Shown: positions 17,018 through 25,064 of the stretch, piece by piece | How positions within the stretch are numbered: position 1 is the first letter of the stretch | How the letters are laid out: every line of letters begins with the position of its first letter | Assembly: GCA_017617125.1 (NCBI GenBank) | Contig: JAFZWY010000033.1 | Coordinates: forward strand, 1 to 43,311 | Reading direction: 5' to 3' | Length of the DNA: 43,311 nt | Source of the DNA: Bacteroidales bacterium | Lineage (GTDB): Bacteria; Bacteroidota; Bacteroidia; Bacteroidales; ML635J-15 | Notes under the pieces: generated by a model | Database searches by the model: none | What the model was told of the DNA's origin: nothing | Seen by the model: only the letters and a program-made list of their open reading frames with translations | Translations under genes and position numbers: made by a program

Positions 17018-18064
17018 ATGAAAAGGCTTGTATCAATAATTATTTCTATAATTATCTGTCTTTCTGTATTTTCGCAGAACGGCGGTGAAAAAACATACAA
17101 GTTCTTGAATATACCAACTTCGGCACGAATATCAGCACTTGGAGGTTTCAACATATCACACATCGACGGTGATCTAAGCTTCGTGAACGCCAATCCTGCA
17201 ATGCTAACAGCTGACATGAACAACCAGTTTGTACTTAGCTACACAAATTACGTTTCAGACATAAATCTTGGCTATGCCATCTACGCACGCAATTTCGAAA
17301 AGGCAGGAATTTTTTCGGCAGGAATACAATATCTTAACTACGGAAGATTCTATAATACCAACGAATATGGTGAAGTTCTTGGTAAATTCAATGTAGCAGA
17401 CTATGCTATAAACATTTCGTATGCCTACCCACTGAAAAAATTCAATTTTGGCGGAACTTTGAAAACAATAGTTTCGGACTACTGGGAAGCAACATCGTTT
17501 GGAATGGCTGTAGATTTGGGAGCAACTTACAAGGACACAGCATCGCTTTTCTCGGCCGGCCTGGTATTCAAAAATCTAGGATTTCAAATAAAAAGATATA
17601 CAAAAGGCGTACGCGAAAACTTACCAATTGACATGCAGCTTGGTATTACAAAGAGATTCAAGCATGCACCGCTTTCACTTTCGCTTACTGCCATAGACTT
17701 GTTCAATTGGAGTCTTCGCTACGAAAGCACACTTAGAAACAACTATCAGAACACAGAAGAGACAAAGGAAAATTTCTTGAACAAACTCGGCCATGCCGGT
17801 GACGAACTCATGCGACACTTTGTAATTGGTGCCGACATTAACATCAAGAATGTATTCTACATATCATTAGGATTCAATTATCGTCGCAGATCGGAACTTG
17901 CACTTACAAATAAAGGTAAGATTGTAGGTTTTTCGGCTGGTTGTGGCGTTTGTCTGAAAAAATTCAGTTTGGAATATTCATATTCATCATACCATCTTTC
18001 AGGTTCGGTGAACTATGTGTCGCTGAAGATAAACTTGGATAATATAATGAGGAAGAATCAATAG
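17018..18064 (+). CDS. porQ: Type IX secretion system protein PorQ
   Basis: The 348-residue protein has a signal peptide (about 1-20) and then FLNIPTSARISALGGFNISHIDGDLSFVNANPAML, the usual start of the PorV/PorQ-type FadL-like beta-barrels. Repeated aromatic-rich strands (YAIYARNF, YLNYGRFYN, FSYSSYHL type) fill the rest, as in an outer-membrane barrel. PorQ-type proteins take part in T9SS export and cargo anchoring to the cell surface. The paralogue PorV is larger, so PorQ fits the length. A sorting-domain cargo protein lies at the right end of the window. The gene is followed by a bidirectional terminator. Confidence 0.85.
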   Translation: MKRLVSIIISIIICLSVFSQNGGEKTYKFLNIPTSARISALGGFNISHIDGDLSFVNANPAMLTADMNNQFVLSYTNYVSDINLGYAIYARNFEKAGIFSAGIQYLNYGRFYNTNEYGEVLGKFNVADYAINISYAYPLKKFNFGGTLKTIVSDYWEATSFGMAVDLGATYKDTASLFSAGLVFKNLGFQIKRYTKGVRENLPIDMQLGITKRFKHAPLSLSLTAIDLFNWSLRYESTLRNNYQNTEETKENFLNKLGHAGDELMRHFVIGADINIKNVFYISLGFNYRRRSELALTNKGKIVGFSAGCGVCLKKFSLEYSYSSYHLSGSVNYVSLKINLDNIMRKNQ

Positions 18065-18086
18065 ATTGTTTCTAATTCAAGGGTTT

Positions 18087-18134
18087 AAAAAAAGAATGCC
18101 ATAATGAAACAAGTTCATCATGACATTTTTTTTG
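18087..18134. terminator. Bidirectional terminator between porQ and birA, sharing a dispersed hairpin core
   Basis: Arms at 18095-18108 and 18114-18127 pair around the loop ACAAG, with two mismatches that become G-U pairs in the minus-strand transcript. A- and T-runs flank it. Its centre, TGAAACAAGTTCA, is identical to the centre of the terminator at 32603-32652. Confidence 0.75.
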
Positions 18135-18150
18135 TCTTTAATACTATTAT

Positions 18151-18885
18151 CTAATCATCAATCAATTTTATCTGCTTTACTTCGCATTCGCAAAGTTGGC
18201 CGGATACTGCCTGTACAACTATCTTTCCTGATGGCTTTACATCAACTATGCTACCGCTAATTTCATCCTTTATGCCTTGGATTTTCCAAATTGCTATTTC
18301 ACCAAATTTGTAAAGGTTCAAAAGATAGTCGAGGCGCAGATCTGCAAAAGGTATATCCTTTATTTCATTGAGCTTCTTCTCCACCCTTTCCGAAATTTCG
18401 GTTACAAATTCTTTTATATCATAGGTTTCGCCAGTGATATTTTTCAATGAAATAGGATTTGGCAACCACTTTGGAAATTTCTCCTGGTTAAGGTTTATTC
18501 CTACACCTATAACAGACGCCTTAACCATATTGCCGTCTAGCTTATTTTCGATAAGTATTCCGCCGAGTTTTTTACCATCGTAATAAATATCGTTCGGCCA
18601 CTTGATCTTCGTTGTAATGCCCTTTAATTTCAAAAATTCATATATAGCCATTGAGGTTGCCAGACTGACCTTAAAAATTTCCTCTGTCTTTATTTCGGTA
18701 AACAGTGCAATGCTGAAAAGCGCGTTCTGGTTGTCGTTGCTTACCCAGATGTTCTGTCCCATTCCTTTTCCCTTAGTCTGCGAATGGGTGAATACTGTTG
18801 TCGGTTCAGTTATCTCTCCCGACGATAGTCTTTCGGAAAGGTAAGCATTTGTCGAGTCAATCTCGTTGAGTTCTATATATTTCAT
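18151..18885 (-). CDS. birA: Biotin--[acetyl-CoA-carboxylase] ligase, no DNA-binding domain
   Basis: The 244-residue protein has the biotin protein ligase catalytic core: SGEITEPTTVFTHSQTKGKGMGQNIW (the loop that holds biotinyl-AMP, here KGKGMG rather than the more usual GRGRxG), IKWPNDIYYDGKKLGGILIE and the C-terminal SH3-like segment. It lacks the N-terminal helix-turn-helix of the bifunctional BirA repressors, so it only attaches biotin to carrier domains such as the carboxylase BCCP. A TACCTTTG box lies upstream (18914-18921). Confidence 0.93.
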   Translation of the reverse strand: MKYIELNEIDSTNAYLSERLSSGEITEPTTVFTHSQTKGKGMGQNIWVSNDNQNALFSIALFTEIKTEEIFKVSLATSMAIYEFLKLKGITTKIKWPNDIYYDGKKLGGILIENKLDGNMVKASVIGVGINLNQEKFPKWLPNPISLKNITGETYDIKEFVTEISERVEKKLNEIKDIPFADLRLDYLLNLYKFGEIAIWKIQGIKDEISGSIVDVKPSGKIVVQAVSGQLCECEVKQIKLIDD

Positions 18886-18913
18886 AGTTTTAAATCTTTT
18901 GTAAAATGTTTAG

Positions 18914-18921
18914 CAAAGGTA
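18914..18921 (-). promoter_or_regulatory. Putative -7 box of birA
   Basis: The minus strand reads TACCTTTG, matching TAnnTTTG, 28 nt before the ATG. Confidence 0.45.
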
Positions 18922-18962
18922 GGGAATAATTGATAATTGACAATGGATAATTGATAATCAAT

Positions 18963-19049
18963 CGCCCCTTCGATGCTTCGACTTTGCTCAGCAACCGAAG
19001 CTCAGGGAGCTAAATTCTCTCCGCCCACTGAGCGTAGCCGAAGTGAAGG
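18963..19049. repeat. Inverted pair of REP-like palindromes
   Basis: A minus-oriented unit (CTTCGACTTTGCTCAG, near 18977-18992) is followed by a plus-oriented unit (CTGAGCGTAGCCGAAG, near 19028-19043) with intermediate sequence. The two cores are degenerate copies of the CTGAGCxTGTCGAAG element, arranged head to head as in BIME-type clusters. Confidence 0.65.
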
Positions 19050-19660
19050 AAAACAGTAAGTTCTTTTTCAAAATTTTTCTTCTGCCTAAATACACATTAT
19101 CATAATAACAATAAAATATATATTTAATTAAATTTAATTGATGATTATTATTAATATTTGTGAATAGGTTAGTAAATTTATGAAAATTTGTCTTGCAAGT
19201 TACTTGTCAAATGTTATTTTATTGCAGCGAAAAATGTGTAAGATATTTATAATTCAGGATTTTTATATTCGCAGAATTTGACATTTTTCAGTACACCCCT
19301 GATGAAAAATTTTACCTCTCCGATTGTTCAAATTGAACCATTTTTCTGTTGAAAAAAATGCATCAAAAAATAACAAAAAATTCTTGTTTAAATCCAACTT
19401 CCATATAGTCGAGCACCTTACAATTCTGCAAGAAAAATTTAATAATTTTTATTCACAGAAATAACATTTTGAAAACCGATTCTGTTAATTTCGATTTATT
19501 TTTTCAATCAACGACTTACGAAAAAAGCGATTTTTCAATGATTTTTCATTCAGCAAATTAACCGCATTTTTGAAAAAAGTTGATAAGTTAGCTTGCATAT
19601 TTCAAAGAGCGTGGAAGTCAAATTAATAATGGATAATGTACAATTAACAATTGATAATTA
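19050..19660. other. AT-rich stretch of about 600 nt with no gene seen
   Basis: No convincing ORF, RNA gene or terminator is visible. The stretch is markedly AT-rich and contains one DnaA-box-type sequence (TTATTCACA, 19449-19457) and one near-match on the other strand (CTATTCACA, 19159-19167). Whether it has any origin-related role cannot be judged here. Confidence 0.5.
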
Positions 19661-19663
19661 TTC

Positions 19664-19747
19664 GCACCATTCAGTACCCTGAGCTTGTAGAAGGGTAAGC
19701 CGAAATATTTTTCTTTAACCTTCTCTTCGATAGGCTTAGTGGGCGGT
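19664..19747. repeat. Inverted pair of REP-like palindromes
   Basis: Plus-oriented unit: ACCCT (19676-19680), GAGCTTGTAGA, AGGGT (19692-19696). Minus-oriented unit: CTTCGATAGGCTTAGTGGG (about 19726-19744). The pair sits directly 3' of the lipoprotein gene on the minus strand and could serve as its transcription end. Confidence 0.7.
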
Positions 19748-19753
19748 TAGTTA

Positions 19754-20122
19754 TCATTCTTCATCAATACAAATGCAATCCAATTTATAGACTTCTGCTA
19801 ATGGTTGCGCGTAATGTGGTTTTGAATCATATTCTTCACCTGGGTCAACAACATGAATTTTTGCTGTTACCAAAGAATTATGAGATATTTTTTTAGGAAC
19901 TTTGCCTGTTATAAAATAAATACGATTATTAGAATCATAAAAATTAGCTGTGACTTTCACATTACTAACATAAAAAAAATTAGGATCTGTTTCATAAGGT
20001 TCGTCAAGAACTTTCAAATGTCCTTGTATTCCGCCATCGCATGACGACCTCTTTTGGCAACTGCTAAACACTATCACACCAATTGCTACAACGAGTAGTG
20101 AAATAAAAAGTCTTGATTTCAT
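19754..20122 (-). CDS. Lipoprotein of unknown function
   Basis: This 122-residue protein has a signal sequence ending in the lipobox VFSSC, so it is likely lipid-anchored at Cys22. The mature part has a beta-rich composition with a few Cys residues (SSCDGG, LDCICIDEE). No family is recognised. It is followed by a REP pair and preceded by another, so it is a separate unit from the serine dehydratase gene. Confidence 0.65.
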   Translation of the reverse strand: MKSRLFISLLVVAIGVIVFSSCQKRSSCDGGIQGHLKVLDEPYETDPNFFYVSNVKVTANFYDSNNRIYFITGKVPKKISHNSLVTAKIHVVDPGEEYDSKPHYAQPLAEVYKLDCICIDEE

Positions 20123-20231
20123 AATATCAATTTTTTACAAAATTCTCTGACACAAAGAAAATAAAAAATTCTGAAGTACAAAACGTAAATCTATGAAATA
20201 GACATAAAAAAGATAAAAATTGCCATATAAT

Positions 20232-20310
20232 TTTCCGCACTATTCCGCACCATGAGCTTGTCGAAGGGTGTATTTGTTATCTTGGCTTCGACAGGCTCAG
20301 TCGGCGGAAA
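20232..20310. repeat. Inverted pair of REP-like palindromes (BIME-like)
   Basis: Outer arms TTTCCGC (20232-20238) and GCGGAAA (20304-20310) enclose a plus unit, GAGCTTGTCGAAGGG (20253-20267), and a minus unit, CTTCGACAGGCTCAG (20286-20300). The second is nearly the reverse complement of the first. It lies between the lipoprotein start and the serine dehydratase stop, so it may end the dehydratase transcript. Confidence 0.8.
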
Positions 20311-20316
20311 TATTGT

Positions 20317-22482
20317 TTAGTTGAAGAATTTCTTCACCTCGTTGGCAAAGTTCTTCTCCACTTCCTTGCCGTCACGGGTCTTGGCGAGACCAGCCTTGCC
20401 GGTTTCCTTGTAGTCGACATTCAAGCGTTCGCCAACTTCGCGCATTGTGAGCACAACTTCATCCGGCGAAACAAACGACTTCACTCCGCTGAGTGCCATA
20501 AGTGCCGCGCTGATTGCATGCGACGAGTAAATACCGTTACGCTTTACGCAAGGAACTTCCACAAGTCCGGCAATCGGGTCGCAGATAAGTCCGAGTGAGT
20601 TCTTTATTGCAATTGTAAAACCTTCAATCATCTGTTCTACATCGCCACCTTCGAGATAAACCAAAGCTGCTGCTGCCATTGCTGCTGCCGAACCAATTTC
20701 TGCCTGGCATCCGTAGTCAGCTCCAGCAGTTGAAACATCGCCGAAAAGTATCATTCCAAAGAAACCGGCAATCATCAGCGATTCCAGTATCCTGTCTTCT
20801 TCCGGCTTGTGAATTTCGTTGTAGGCCTTCAGTACGCCTGGCAAAATTCCACATGAACCTGCTGTTGGACAAGCGATTATAACACCCGACTTTGCATTTA
20901 TCTCGTTAACGGCCACTGCGTATGCCACTGCCTTTCCGTAAATATTGTCGAAAATCTTGTTGCCTTCGCGGTACTTGTTGATATTCTTCGAATCCTTGCC
21001 AGTGAGCTTGAGCAATGTAAGTTCGTTGCTGCGGATACCATCATCAACCGACTTCTGCATAATGTTCCAGTAACTACGCATCTTGTCGTAAACCTGTTTG
21101 CGGTCGGTGTTCTGCAACTGTCTTTCAATGTCAAGTATAAGGTCTATGAGATTGATTTTTTCCTCTTTCACATATTCTATAAGTTCCTCGAAAGTATGGA
21201 AAGGCATCATTGGAAGCTCGGTAGCCGAATTTTCGTTGTAAATTTTGGCAATTTTCGGCAGATTTGCGTTCTTTTCGTTGATTTTTTCAATTTTTCCACC
21301 ATTCAGGACAGTATCAATCTTTCCGTCGAGTGCAAAATCGAGCATTCCGTCGTAGAACCTTATCTCAACATTTCCAGCACCGATTGAAAAACCTGTTACA
21401 CAATGTGTTCCCTTGTCGGTCTTGAAGATGACTTCGGCAATGTTTGCGTTCTTCTGGTCGGCATATCTTGCATCGTCGTCGGCAGAACCTTTCTTGTATC
21501 CGTTGAACTTTGCGGTGCAGTTTGCAAACTTGATTCCGTTCTTGCTCAACGACTGTGGGTCTCCTGCTCCAATCATTCGCGGGTCGTCGGTAACATATCC
21601 GCAAAGTCCGCCGCCGAGAGCCGATGGTGTCTTGTGGCCAACGCCAGTATCGCGGAACGAACCAATAAGTTTTACTTCTACAGTTTCGATAGTTTCTCCC
21701 GACTGTTCAACTGCGCAGATAATATTTCTTGCAATCTGTCCTATGCGGTTTGCGCCGGCGGTGTGAGAGCTCGACGGACCGACCATAGCAGGACCAACAA
21801 GGTCGAAAATGCTCATCGGCTTTATGTAGCACTGGATGTAACGTTCGAAGTCGTCGCCTATCGACTCAATTTCTTCCTTCGGAAGCAGCGAACTTATTTC
21901 GATGGCTATTTCGTAGTAAACATCAATTTTCTTGTCCGACTTCTTAACCTGCCACAATTCCATGTAGTCGCAGTTGAGTTCGTGGCGTTCAATGGTTTCG
22001 AATATGTTGGAAATAAGTGTATTGTGCGAAATATTTACGCATTTCAGCAACAAGGTTGTTTTTTTCTTTGCCTCGTCAACCTTGCAACCGAAATCGACAT
22101 ACTTTGTAATTTTGTTGTTCTTGTCGATGAATATTTTTCTGAAATCCTCAGTATTTGGGATGTTAAATTCGTTTCGGCGCGAACTGAACTCAAGGTCTTC
22201 GTAGAACGAAGCAAGTATGAAATCGTGTTCCTTGCTCGGGAAAACCCTGTACATCAGCACATTGTTCTTTGTGCCGGATACGACTTTCAGAATTTTGTTT
22301 TTCAGGCGCTTGAGGTCGAAGTTGTAGAAAACGAACTCCTCGATGTCGCCTTTCTGCTTGAATATCTTTGTGTGGTTGTCTGGGTCGATTATCTTGTTAA
22401 GGTACATTTTGTGTTCTGCGAAATCTTCCTTGTCCATTACCTCGAAGTAAATTTCGGGCATAAGTTCCTTTAAGCTTTTCAT
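20317..22482 (-). CDS. L-serine dehydratase (fused beta and alpha domains) with a long N-terminal extension
   Basis: The 721-residue protein deaminates L-serine to pyruvate and ammonia using a [4Fe-4S] cluster. From about residue 223 it follows the usual single-chain order: a beta domain (MSIFDLVGPAMVGPSSSHTAGANRIG), then an alpha domain (from about 440) with the cluster-associated Cys segments CPTAGSCGILPG, ADYGCQAEIG and GLICDPIAGLVEVPCVKRN. Residues 1-222 are extra compared with the usual about 400-residue protein. They contain neither a signal peptide nor a recognised domain, though residues 140-200 have alternating hydrophobic strands that could be ACT-like. The stop is next to a REP pair. 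Confidence 0.9.
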   Translation of the reverse strand: MKSLKELMPEIYFEVMDKEDFAEHKMYLNKIIDPDNHTKIFKQKGDIEEFVFYNFDLKRLKNKILKVVSGTKNNVLMYRVFPSKEHDFILASFYEDLEFSSRRNEFNIPNTEDFRKIFIDKNNKITKYVDFGCKVDEAKKKTTLLLKCVNISHNTLISNIFETIERHELNCDYMELWQVKKSDKKIDVYYEIAIEISSLLPKEEIESIGDDFERYIQCYIKPMSIFDLVGPAMVGPSSSHTAGANRIGQIARNIICAVEQSGETIETVEVKLIGSFRDTGVGHKTPSALGGGLCGYVTDDPRMIGAGDPQSLSKNGIKFANCTAKFNGYKKGSADDDARYADQKNANIAEVIFKTDKGTHCVTGFSIGAGNVEIRFYDGMLDFALDGKIDTVLNGGKIEKINEKNANLPKIAKIYNENSATELPMMPFHTFEELIEYVKEEKINLIDLILDIERQLQNTDRKQVYDKMRSYWNIMQKSVDDGIRSNELTLLKLTGKDSKNINKYREGNKIFDNIYGKAVAYAVAVNEINAKSGVIIACPTAGSCGILPGVLKAYNEIHKPEEDRILESLMIAGFFGMILFGDVSTAGADYGCQAEIGSAAAMAAAALVYLEGGDVEQMIEGFTIAIKNSLGLICDPIAGLVEVPCVKRNGIYSSHAISAALMALSGVKSFVSPDEVVLTMREVGERLNVDYKETGKAGLAKTRDGKEVEKNFANEVKKFFN

Positions 22483-22504
22483 TGTCGTAAATTTTATTTT
22501 TGTG

Positions 22505-22512
22505 CAAAACTA
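22505..22512 (-). promoter_or_regulatory. Putative -7 box of the serine dehydratase gene
   Basis: The minus strand reads TAGTTTTG, matching TAnnTTTG, 22 nt before the ATG. Confidence 0.45.
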
Positions 22513-22620
22513 CATTCTGCACGGCAAAATACATAAAAATCTTATGCTATTTTTTCAACATTTGGATTAACAAAGGGAGGCTGACAGTCTAAAAGCAGAA
22601 AAGTCTTAAAGTCTAAAGTA

Positions 22621-22896
22621 TTATCCAAATAAATCGGAATGTGTTCCTGTTCCTGTGAATAATAAAAGTAGTTTTGTATCGTTTTGTTCCCAAATAAGCA
22701 ACCAATCACCTTTTAAATGACATTCCCAACATCCTTCATAGTCACCTGATAATTTATGTGGGCGATAGTTTTCTGGCAATTTACCATCGGCTTCAAGAAT
22801 ACGGATAGCTTTTTTAAGTAATTCCATATCATATCCGCGTTTACGACACTTTTCAGTATCCTTGCGGAAAGTTTTAGTCATTCTAATTTCGTACAT
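22621..22896 (-). CDS. Type II toxin, YafQ/RelE family mRNA interferase
   Basis: A 91-residue protein of family length. It begins MYEIRMTKTFRKDTEKCRKRG, has the Leu-rich middle of RelE-like toxins and the KLSGDYEGCWECHLKGDWLLIW segment, and ends in LLLFTGTGTHSDLFG, where the His is the expected catalytic residue of YafQ. It would cleave mRNA on the ribosome when free of its antitoxin. It directly follows a small gene (4-nt gap), in the normal antitoxin-toxin order. Confidence 0.85.
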   Translation of the reverse strand: MYEIRMTKTFRKDTEKCRKRGYDMELLKKAIRILEADGKLPENYRPHKLSGDYEGCWECHLKGDWLLIWEQNDTKLLLLFTGTGTHSDLFG

Positions 22897-22900
22897 AAGA

Positions 22901-23104
22901 CTAAATGCCTAAAGATTCGAACATTTCTTCAGACGAAGAAAATTTTTCTATGCGCCCAGCCAATTTGTCTTCTTGCGAACTCAAATAACTACTTTTTTCT
23001 TTGGCAGATACTTTATGCATTAAGATTCCCAATGCATTAAGATATTCTATCAATGCTTTGCCACTAGTAGTGCGTTCATTCAATGTAATAGTATATGTTG
23101 CCAT
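22901..23104 (-). CDS. Antitoxin of the YafQ-type pair
   Basis: A 67-residue protein starting MATYTITLNERTTSGKAL. I chose this ATG over upstream starts because the -7 box TATCTTTG lies at 23129-23136, which would leave no leader for the longer forms. The N-terminal beta-strand and helical half would be the DNA-binding part and the acidic C-terminal half (EDKLAGRIEKFSSSEEMFESLG) would wrap the toxin. The role is inferred from the pairing. Confidence 0.75.
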   Translation of the reverse strand: MATYTITLNERTTSGKALIEYLNALGILMHKVSAKEKSSYLSSQEDKLAGRIEKFSSSEEMFESLGI

Positions 23105-23128
23105 AATTTTTAAATTAGTATTCATTTG

Positions 23129-23136
23129 CAAAGATA
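23129..23136 (-). promoter_or_regulatory. Putative -7 box of the toxin-antitoxin operon
   Basis: The minus strand reads TATCTTTG, matching TAnnTTTG, 24 nt before the antitoxin ATG. It decides the antitoxin start. Confidence 0.55.
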
Positions 23137-23224
23137 CAATTTTTCTCAATTTCATAAAAATGTACTAAGAAAATTTGTGTTCACACATATTTCTTGCGGT
23201 TCAACTACCCCATATTTTTCACAA

Positions 23225-23313
23225 TTTGCGGCTCACGATGAAAGAAAAATTGCCTGATTCAATAATTTATGAGCCGTAAATCACTCATTGAAAATTTTTG
23301 CGTATATACGCAA
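23225..23313. repeat. Two inverted repeats upstream of the toxin-antitoxin operon
   Basis: TTTGCGGCTCA (23225-23235) pairs with TGAGCCGTAAA (23270-23280) with one mismatch. Further on, TTGCGTATATACGCAA (23298-23313) is a perfect 16-bp palindrome. They lie between the lipoprotein stop at 23376 and the toxin-antitoxin promoter and could be an operator or the lipoprotein terminator. Confidence 0.6.
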
Positions 23314-23375
23314 TTTTTGTCAATAGAAAATTGTATTTAATTGAATATTAATAAATTATAATAAAAGAAAGAAAT

Positions 23376-23777
23376 TTATTCTTCGGTCGATTTTGAATTG
23401 ACTCCTGTATTAGGAAACGAAACAACATCATGACTTCCGCAACTGACATTTACTTGATAAGTTTCTTCCGTTGGGTAAAATAAATATCCGCTGTTCTGGG
23501 TTACTTTTATAGAATATGTGCCAGGCTCATAACTTTTATTTGCATAATGATTTCCGGATATAATAAAACTTCCATATCCAGAAACATCCACAGTATAAGG
23601 ATTTTTTGAATTATTCACAAATTCAATAGTCCCATTACATATTGGAATGTCTATTCCATATCCATTATTACCTCCGCCACCTATTGGGTATTCTCCGTCA
23701 TCTCTTTCGCAGGATGTAAATACGCAACTAATTGTTACAATTAGTACTATAATAACATTTTTAAATAAATTTCTCAT
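23376..23777 (-). CDS. Small lipoprotein of unknown function
   Basis: The 133-residue protein has an export signal and lipobox VFTSC, then a Gly/Asn-rich linker (GGGGNNGYG) and a compact beta-rich domain ending in NVSCGSHDVVSFPN. No family is recognised. It lies in a small accessory islet with a 36-residue gene and a larger PKD lipoprotein on the same strand. Confidence 0.65.
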   Translation of the reverse strand: MRNLFKNVIIVLIVTISCVFTSCERDDGEYPIGGGGNNGYGIDIPICNGTIEFVNNSKNPYTVDVSGYGSFIISGNHYANKSYEPGTYSIKVTQNSGYLFYPTEETYQVNVSCGSHDVVSFPNTGVNSKSTEE

Positions 23778-23866
23778 TTTTATGCTTTTTAATCAATTTT
23801 AGTTTTGAAATACATTGGCTTAGACACTATAAAAGCCCAAGCCAAGTTTTAGTAGCAACAAATCAT

Positions 23867-23977
23867 CTATTTCTGTGTTTTTGATGGATTATTGCCACGA
23901 CCAGAACCTGATTTATTGCCAGTTGTAGATGGACCATTAAGAATCGGTTTTCCGCCTTTGTTTGTTTTTTGTGCCAT
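23867..23977 (-). CDS. Very small basic Gly/Asn/Ser-rich protein (36 residues)
   Basis: The minus-strand frame from the ATG at 23975-23977 to the stop at 23867-23869 encodes 36 residues, MAQKTNKGGKPILNG followed by a Ser/Thr/Gly/Asn-rich tail with GRGNNPSKTQK. An AAAGGAA stretch about 7 nt before the ATG could act as a ribosome-binding site. It has no signal peptide or hydrophobic stretch and cannot be assigned to a family. The composition suggests a flexible, possibly nucleic-acid-binding, peptide. Confidence 0.5.
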   Translation of the reverse strand: MAQKTNKGGKPILNGPSTTGNKSGSGRGNNPSKTQK

Positions 23978-24022
23978 AATTTATTCCTTTCTTATTTTAA
24001 ATTAAACATTTTTATTTGTAGC

Positions 24023-25060
24023 TTACCATCTTAATCCGACAGTGAATTTTGTACCATTTGTTTGTCCTGTCCAAGTATAGGAATTGTTACCTGGAGTCAG
24101 ATATGAACTAATGAAATTACAACCTGCCATCAAATCGTTGTCATCTATGCCATCGTCACTATCATAAAATCTTATGGTATAATTAGAACTATAGTCCAAT
24201 GTCAAATTAACGCCATTCCATGTAACAGGCAACGAAGTTTCTGCTGTGTTAGATTTCGTAGAACTGGTATATAGTATGGTACCGTTTGAATCTAAAATTG
24301 TGAAAAATATATCTGGGTCGGCTCCATCGAAAAAACCAGTGTCCCATGATGAATTGTCGCTGGCAAGCATTGGTATCTGTTGCAATTTCAAGTATGTTAT
24401 TGTGTATGTTGATGGTGTAACAAGGGTAATTGTCTGAGTGTTGGTAGAAGATACATTATTCGAGTTGTATGCGATAAGTTCCAATGAATATGTTCCAGCT
24501 TGGCTACATGTAAAAGATGAATTTTTGAGAGTACTTGTTACTGATGTGTAATCAGGTTTGGTAAGTGTCCATTTGTATGTAACAGCGTTTGTCGATGTAT
24601 TATTGCACTGGATAGTTGTAGGTGCATAATTTCCGTTTGAACTGTTTATATTGAATGATGCTGTAGGCGAAGCAACAGGATTGTTTGGAGGTGTAATATT
24701 GCCACTGTTTTCAGATGCTAAAGTTATTGTAAAATATACATCATAAGTATCAGAATATTTTGAATTTGAAGCCACGAGTAAAAGTCTGTAACTACCTGAT
24801 TCTCTTACTGTCATATTAGGGCTATAACTATATTCAGATTCATATATGGTTCCGTCTGCTCTATAAAGTCGCCACTCATAAAATTCTGCGTATGATGAAT
24901 AATTGTAAGTTTCAATTGTAGCTACGGTACTGTCAATATTGTAGGATATGTAATATTCAAAACCAGCATCAATCTTATTGTATCTTTTACAACCACTTAT
25001 TACTACCATCGTCCACACTACAAAAAAGGCTACAAAACTCCATAATATTTTTCGTTTCAT
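24023..25060 (-). CDS. PKD-like domain lipoprotein
   Basis: The 345-residue protein has a signal peptide and lipobox VISGC at the N-terminus. Residues about 30-115 and 130-215 look like PKD/Ig-type beta-sandwiches (TYKWTLTKPDY...GTYSLELIAYNSNN). The C-terminal about 120 residues (YLKLQQIPMLASDNSSWDTGFF, DPDIFFTILD, ending in TKFTVGLRW) form a separate beta-rich, C2-like domain. It is probably exposed at the cell surface. The start codon lies just downstream of a hairpin at the end of a structured-RNA candidate, so this gene may be translated from a transcript with a long structured leader. Confidence 0.75.
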   Translation of the reverse strand: MKRKILWSFVAFFVVWTMVVISGCKRYNKIDAGFEYYISYNIDSTVATIETYNYSSYAEFYEWRLYRADGTIYESEYSYSPNMTVRESGSYRLLLVASNSKYSDTYDVYFTITLASENSGNITPPNNPVASPTASFNINSSNGNYAPTTIQCNNTSTNAVTYKWTLTKPDYTSVTSTLKNSSFTCSQAGTYSLELIAYNSNNVSSTNTQTITLVTPSTYTITYLKLQQIPMLASDNSSWDTGFFDGADPDIFFTILDSNGTILYTSSTKSNTAETSLPVTWNGVNLTLDYSSNYTIRFYDSDDGIDDNDLMAGCNFISSYLTPGNNSYTWTGQTNGTKFTVGLRW

Positions 25061-25064
25061 AAAT

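Noticed and set aside
18963..20310. Series of inverted repeats considered as a CRISPR array
   Set aside because: The units are paired palindromes with irregular spacing and no regular repeat-spacer pattern; no cas genes are present.
21403..22473. Long plus-strand ORF of 356 codons antisense to the serine dehydratase gene
   Set aside because: It lies wholly opposite a well-supported gene, gives a Cys/Phe/Val-rich peptide without domains, and has no promoter or ribosome-binding site. It is a shadow of codon bias.
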